A DNA stretch of 64,000 nt from Phytopythium helicoides (Eukaryota > Oomycota > Peronosporomycetes > Pythiales > Pythiaceae), in assembly GCA_024867545.1 (NCBI GenBank), contig JANFNE010000012.1:806001-870000 (forward strand). Reading direction: 5' to 3'. Position numbers and translations under genes: made by a program. Of the stretch, positions 59,751 to 64,000 are shown piece after piece. Positions within the stretch are counted from its first letter, which is position 1, and each line of letters starts with the position of its first letter. The notes beneath the pieces were generated by a model that saw only the letters and a program-made list of their open reading frames with translations, was not told the DNA's origin and ran no database searches.

Positions 59751-60624
59751 ATGGAGGGCGTGCTGGACGAGTACGCGCGGCTGTCGCGCGCTAAGGAGGC
59801 GCTGGAGGCCGAGATCGGCGCGCTGGTGGCCGAGCTGACGACTGGAGACCCGCCCGCGGGCGTCTCGGGCCCGCTGGTGGACGCCGAGGGCTTCCCGCGC
59901 GCCGACATCGACGTCTACCGCGTGCGCCACCAGCGCCACGCGCTCGTGTGCAAGCAGAACGACCACCGCGCTGTTATGGCGCGCATCGAGCGCATCCTGC
60001 CGGAGTAGGCGGCTGCGGTTGGGGCTGCGGGGCGTCTGGGGGCTCACGGGCGTGCGCAGCGTGTTCCAGGCAAAGATGGCGGGGCAGAAGGGCGAGCAGA
60101 AGGTGGAGAAGCCCGCGGCGCCACCTGCTGCGGCTCCAGTGGCGGTGAAGGAGGCCGCGCCAGCGTTGGCAGGCATCGGTGGGTCTCTGTGTTGGGCCTA
60201 TGAGAGCTGGTGAGCTGGTGAGCTCACGTGTGGGCTGTTGCAGACGCAGAGGAGAGGGCCAAGCAGCCGTTCGCCGTCGTGGAAGGCGTCCAGGACGGTG
60301 GGAACTGGTGGAAAATGCTCGGAGCAGTGGAGGTGCTCACTGTCTGCTGGGTCTGTAGAATCGCCTGCAGCTACGGCGGACCTGCGCGCCGCCGACCAGG
60401 TGCTGGTGTTCGGCACGGCAGACGCGACCAACCACCGCGAGCTGGCGGCAATCCGCGAGATCGTCGGCCGCAACATTGGCAGCGCGATCCGCGTGGTGGT
60501 GCGCCGCCGGGGAAAGGATGCGAGCGGCTGGGAGTTCCGCGAGCTGCTGCTGACGCCGCAGCAGTGGCGCGGGCCTGGCGTTCTCGGCTGCCTGCTCATG
60601 CCGTTCGTGGACGCGAGTCCGTAG
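59751..60624 (+). CDS. PSMD9: 26S proteasome assembly chaperone PSMD9/p27 (PDZ protein), four exons
   Basis: Exons 59751-60004, 60060-60178, 60244-60297 and 60359-60624; introns of 55, 65 and 61 nt with GT-AG ends and matching phases. The N-terminal helical part carries the family signature P-L-V-D-A-E-G-F-P-R-A-D-I-D-V-Y-x-V-R, then H-A-L-V-C-K-Q-N-D-H-R-A-V-M. A short A/P/K linker follows, then a PDZ domain: P-F-A-V-V-E-G-V, S-P-A-A-T-A-D-L, D-Q-V-L-V-F-G, I-R-V-V-V-R-R-R, ending W-R-G-P-G-V-L-G-C-L-L-M-P-F. PSMD9 (Nas2 in yeast) binds the Rpt5 ATPase tail while the proteasome base assembles. About 230 residues, usual for the family. It is convergent with RPS14. Confidence 0.93.
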
Positions 60625-60934
60625 CGTTGCTGGAGGGCATAACGATCAACACACTGACACGACGAGGTCCGCTGCGTGGTCTTTTCATTCCCCAGTTACA
60701 AGAATGCATCTGCCCGAGGACAGACAACCAGCCGCAGGAAAATAACTGATGACAGCCTCCCGAGCGCTGCCGCGAGGCAAGCTCTTCACAGCTTCAGCGC
60801 CAGCGGCTCAGCCAAAGACCGAGCCAGCCAACACAAGGGGTGAAGCAGCGAAGCGAGCGCGCCAGCGACGGCAGCAGCTCGAGAGACGCCCCCAGGACTC
60901 CCAGATGAGCGGAGAGCAGCCGACAGCCGCGCGT
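60625..60934. other. Convergent 3' spacer between PSMD9 and RPS14
   Basis: 310 bp between two facing stop codons. It is expected to hold both 3' untranslated regions. The plus-strand frame that is open here and over RPS14 has no conserved features and is a shadow of RPS14. Nothing else recognised. Confidence 0.6.
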
Positions 60935-61455
60935 CTAGAGACGGCGACCACGGCGACCGCCCTTTCGGCGGGTGCTGTCCGTCGGGATGGGGGTGACGTC
61001 CTCAATGCGTCCGATCTTCAGGCCATTACGAGCAAGAGCGCGAAGGGCAGACTGCGCGCCGGGGCCCGGAGTCTTGGTCCGGTTGCCGCCCGTGGCGCGG
61101 ATCTTGATGTGCAGAGCAGTGATACCGACCTCCTTGCACTTGGCGGCCACGTCCTGCGCGGCAAGCATGGCAGCGTACGGCGAGGCCTCGTCGCGGTCCG
61201 CCTTGACCTTCATGCCGCCCGTGACACGCACGATGGTCTCGCGGCCCGACAGGTCCGTCACGTGCACGAACGTGTCGTTGAACGACGCGAAGATGTGCGC
61301 GACGCCGAACACCTGCTCGCCCTCACGGAGCGACGGACCCACGCGGGTAACCTCCTCAACCTCCTTCTTCACAATTTTCTTCGACTGCGGGCGGCATCGG
61401 CGGTCAGCTCCATGCTCAATTGCGGCCACGGCCTCTAGCGGCAGCTACGCACCAT
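60935..61455 (-). CDS. RPS14: Cytosolic ribosomal protein uS11 (RPS14), intron directly after ATG
   Basis: Exon 1 is only the ATG (61455-61453). The intron (61452-61385, 68 nt) runs GTGCGT to CCCGCAG, and exon 2 is 61384-60935. The product is about 150 residues, [13 protein letters not shown], then the near-invariant core [41 protein letters not shown] and the tail [11 protein letters not shown]. It binds 18S rRNA in the small-subunit platform. The unspliced alternative start at 61,429 would add 15 residues unlike any uS11, so the spliced start is preferred. No frame damage, unlike several neighbours. Confidence 0.96.
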
Positions 61456-61539
61456 GATGGACTCGGACTTGAACTGGGAATGGCGCCGAGCGAGCAGCTA
61501 CGATGGGGGCGGGGCCGCTCCGCCAGTCAAAACGTCGGG

Positions 61540-61590
61540 GATTTCGATTGGTTGAAATACGGACCAACAGACCACGGGATTGGCTGATTT
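61540..61590 (-). promoter_or_regulatory. Paired CCAAT boxes upstream of RPS14
   Basis: On the RPS14 coding strand two CCAAT boxes lie at 61,551-61,547 and 61,583-61,579, about 95 and 125 bp before the ATG. Spacing between them is 32 bp, the same as between the two boxes before PSMD9. This is a plausible shared promoter element; no TATA box stands out at a fixed distance. Confidence 0.4.
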
Positions 61591-61967
61591 GGACTTGGGA
61601 AGAATGACAGTAGACGTAGACGAGGACGATATTTGGTGCGGGAGGAGGATGCAGCGCCGCAAGAGCTATAAGGCCGCCACAATGGCAGTCGGCTTGGCAT
61701 GGCTTGAGGTCGAGCAGTTCAACACCGGCACGGAGGGCAGGAGCCGAGGAAAAACGTGTTGCTGTCTTCTGGCTCGCTTCTTGCAGGTCGTTTTATTTAT
61801 TTTTTTTTTTACAGCCGGAATTCGCATGAACTCGACGTTGAAGGACTCTTAGTGCGGGGCATTTCCTGATATCCCAATCGGCTTTGGACACCGATGCTTC
61901 GCGTTGTTGCTGCCATCGGATCTGCACATGGACCGGTTTTCCTGCGTTCTTCGCTTGGCTACCTTTT
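61591..61967. other. Non-coding stretch with a long poly-T tract
   Basis: No supported gene. The plus-strand frame covering 61,580-61,852 has no ATG start and no family features. A T-rich run, TTTTATTTATTTTTTTTTTT (about 61,791-61,811), is followed directly by ACAG. This could be a polypyrimidine tract plus a 3' splice site of an intron belonging to the next reading frame, or a simple-sequence tract. Confidence 0.4.
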
Positions 61968-62432
61968 TCTAGTGGCCCAGCAGCCAAGTCGTCGTTCGAG
62001 TCCTCCAGAGAGCTACGACAGTGATGCCGATGGGAATGCGTGAAGCAACTACGTAGGCGTAGAGTTGTTTTCGGCTCGAAACTTTTCGAGAGGATGGTCC
62101 AAAAATGCCGTCGTGGCAGGCGATGCGGGAGTGTTCCCCACGCTGGTGACTTGGCGAGATGGCCGCTCCACCCCTGTCCTCGCCACGAAGGTCGTCCTCT
62201 CTTACTGCTTGGACATTCAGGTTTTCTCGGCGGAATAAACTTCGTTGGCTGGAGTTCGACCTCGTCAAGAAGAATCCACCACGCGAACGCTTTCCTTGAT
62301 CAAGGACAGCGAGCTTTGCCTTCGTGACTCGGATCCATCGCGATGTTGAAGCTACAAGCGAACTACACTATGCCCATTGCCACCGTCCTGTCGAAAGCCT
62401 GCGTCTCCAGCAGAGACCAATACTCAACTTAA
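61968..62432 (+). pseudogene. Unidentified broken reading frame just upstream of SLX1
   Basis: A plus-strand frame from about 61,968 to 62,235 is open except for one TGA (62,041-62,043), and contains protein-like text such as N-Y-V-G-V-E-L-F and V-F-P-T-L-V-T-W-R-D-G-R. It can be followed, through three one-base shifts, into K-L-R-W-L-E-F-D-L-V-K-K-N-P-P, then L-I-K-D-S-E-L-C-L-R-D-S-D-P-S-R, then M-L-K-L-Q-A-N-Y-T-M-P, ending at TAA 62,430-62,432. I do not recognise the family. It ends only 10 bp before the SLX1 ATG. Either a real gene hit by the same kind of indels as SLX1, or chance; its start is not found. Confidence 0.35.
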
Positions 62433-62442
62433 GTGACAAACC

Positions 62443-63701
62443 ATGCGCGGCTTCTTCGCCTGCTACCTGCTGACGCCCGAGCAGCCGCCGCGCCGCATGC
62501 GCTGCACGTACGTGGGCTTCACGGTGGCTCCGCCTCGGCGGCTGCGGCAGCACAACGGCGAGATCAGCAGCGGCGCCAAGCGGACGGTGCGGTTCCGGCC
62601 GTGGTTCGTCGCTCTTCTCTTGGTGATCGTGGGTCGGAGGCTCACAGCTCGGCGGACGGCAGGGAGATGATTTGCGTCGTGCACGGCTTCCCCACCAAGT
62701 TTCACGCGCTGCAGTGTGCGTAGCAGCTCTAGCAGTGGCTTGTTGAGGCCGAGAAGGTGCTGATGGAGTGCCATGACAGTCGAGTACGCGTGGCAGCACC
62801 CGTACGTGAGCAGGCTCACGCGCGAGCGGCTGGGGAGGCTCAAGGGCAGCAAGGGTAACGGCGCACCGCGGTCGGTCAAGCGGAAGCTCATCGAGCTGCA
62901 CGAAATGCTGCACGTGCTGCCGTGGGCGACGTTCCCGCTCACGGTCAGCTACACGTCCGACGGTGCGCGGCTTTCGTCAATTTCATGGATCATGCAGCAG
63001 TGGATAACGCTGTCGTGAAGGGATGAGGGCGTTCGCGAGGACGCTGGGGGAGTTCTACAAGTGGCCGAGCACATGACGTGCGAGACCAGGCCGCTGGCGG
63101 AGTTCTGTGCAGATCATGGGCGGGAATGATGCAGGTGCAGAGCAAGAGGACGAAGAAGACGACTCGGACGAAGGCAGTGGAGTCAACCCTGGCAAGTGTT
63201 TCGTGTGCGAGCAAGACATTGGCGAGCAGGGAACGACACTGCAGGTGCTACCATGAGACGTGCAGGATGCGGAGCCACACCGTGTGCCTTGCAGACCACT
63301 TCGTCGCCATGAGAGATCCCGAGGATTCTGATCGCGATGCGAACTTTATCTGGCCGAAACGCGGTGACTGCCCGAGCTGCGGTCGTGAGCTGCATTGGGC
63401 ATTACTGACTCGGCAGGCCAGTGCAACCTCATTAGCCTCGGCACCAATGAAAAAGCGCAAGAGGGGCAGAGATGAAGACGATGAAGACGCACAAGCTGTA
63501 GGGACCATTCTCTGCAATTCCCAGCATGAGTCGATAGAGATGGGAGATGCGCTTTCCATTGCGCCGCAATGGTTTGGAGACGATGTTGTGATGCAAAGTG
63601 ACAGCGAACAAGCCGCAAGTGACAAGGAAACACTCGCCGAACCTGAAACCCATGGAAGCCGAGCTCTAGTAATCGACTTGACGTTAGATGAAGATGACTA
63701 G
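62443..63701 (+). CDS. SLX1: SLX1 structure-specific endonuclease (GIY-YIG plus SLX1-type RING), with indels
   Basis: Exon 1 62443-62603, exon 2 62663-62715, exon 3 from 62780. The GIY-YIG domain starts [10 protein letters not shown], then [43 protein letters not shown]: the conserved Tyr, Arg and Glu of the nuclease are present. After about 62,952 the model is uncertain (an intron is likely), then [12 protein letters not shown] and, across one-base shifts near 63,066, 63,118 and 63,244, the [40 protein letters not shown]1 with SLX4 cuts Holliday junctions and flaps in the nucleus. The C-terminus [10 protein letters not shown] looks like a SUMO-interacting motif. About 330 residues if joined. 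Confidence 0.85.
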
Positions 63702-63759
63702 AAGCCTCTTGTGGCTTAGGTATTTCATGAAGAACGGGGCGTAGGAAAGTATCCTACTC

Positions 63760-64000
63760 CTAATCGACGAGGTCGGTCGTCGCGGTGTACTTGGGCACGC
63801 ACATTGCCACCGGTGAGCATGGCGCAGTGAAGCACTCAGAATCCACGAGCTCGCACTTCTCCAGTTCTCCGCAGCGCTCTGGTGCGCACACATCGGCGCA
63901 GTAGGCAACTATCGGGTCGTCATCGCCTTCGCCACCCTCCTCCTTACATTCTGTAAACGCGGAACACGTCATCGTCGCGCAAGTGAGTACGGTCTCGCTT
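63760..64000 (-). CDS. 3' end of a Cys-rich protein, cut by the window edge
   Basis: The frame is open from the right edge to TAG at 63,762-63,760, 79 codons, with ten to eleven Cys in spacings such as C-A-T-M-T-C, C-A-D-V-C, C-G-E-L-E-K-C, C-F-T-A-P-C and C-V-P. An acidic loop E-E-G-G-E-G-D-D-D lies between. Such Cys density suits a secreted, disulphide-bonded protein (for example a Kazal- or EGF-like module), but no family is certain. The start lies outside; an internal ATG at 63,972 is not needed. It is convergent with SLX1, 58 bp apart. Confidence 0.5.
   Translation of the reverse strand, partial: SETVLTCATMTCSAFTECKEEGGEGDDDPIVAYCADVCAPERCGELEKCELVDSECFTAPCSPVAMCVPKYTATTDLVD

Noticed and set aside
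60749..61457. Plus-strand frames of 229 and 161 codons opposite RPS14
   Set aside because: They are antisense to the highly conserved RPS14 coding sequence and carry no family signal.
61580..61852. 90-codon plus-strand frame near the RPS14 promoter
   Set aside because: It begins at TTG, runs through promoter CCAAT boxes and a poly-T tract, and its Phe-run is the poly-T.
63078..63400. Start of SLX1 C-terminal part as a separate gene from ATG 63,078
   Set aside because: Its first 55 codons are out of frame with the RING; the first Cys pair of the RING lies in another frame, so it is one gene with one-base breaks.

Overview
The window looks like nuclear DNA of a stramenopile, most likely an oomycete. 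Grounds: compact genes on both strands, GT-AG introns of about 55-75 nt, a ribosomal protein gene with an intron directly after its ATG, and eukaryote-only genes (PSMD9, RPS14, SLX1, SLC52-type and SLC1-type carriers). The species cannot be named from the sequence alone.

Positions 1-50,089 (+) are best read as one giant gene whose 5' end lies left of the window. It starts with about 26 head-to-tail copies of a 1,074-bp (358-codon) in-frame repeat (1-27,916). A diverged copy follows, then about 13 kb of cadherin/Ig-like modules marked by D-x-D-G-S-E motifs, which contain a second-tier 3,474-bp duplication (2.3 copies). After that come Calx-beta-like, PKD/REJ-like and EGF-like parts, a GAIN/GPS autoproteolysis site, five polycystin-1-type membrane segments, a coiled coil, five TRAF-type zinc fingers and a disordered tail. 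The reading frame is clean from 23,021 to 41,584 but changes about 20 times between 41,580 and 49,850. Seven more indels lie inside the array, each at a base where repeat copies differ, which points to consensus error rather than biology.

The right quarter is compact. An eight-exon SLC52 (riboflavin transporter) gene runs on the minus strand (52,198-50,132) and ends 42 bp from the giant gene. After a 1.36-kb divergent intergenic region comes a 2,003-aa SLC1-like carrier with a 1,400-residue disordered front (53,560-59,571, +). Then follow PSMD9 (+, four exons), RPS14 (-), an unidentified broken reading frame, SLX1 (+, GIY-YIG plus RING, with indels) and the 3' end of a Cys-rich protein (-) cut by the window edge.

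No operon-like functional grouping is evident; the neighbours are ordinary housekeeping or transport genes. The exceptional content is the giant receptor-like gene: its recombination history, its GC steps at duplication borders, and its polycystin-type core, which lacks the PLAT domain and the channel and ends in TRAF-type zinc fingers. No tRNA, rRNA, CRISPR or transposon was recognised.
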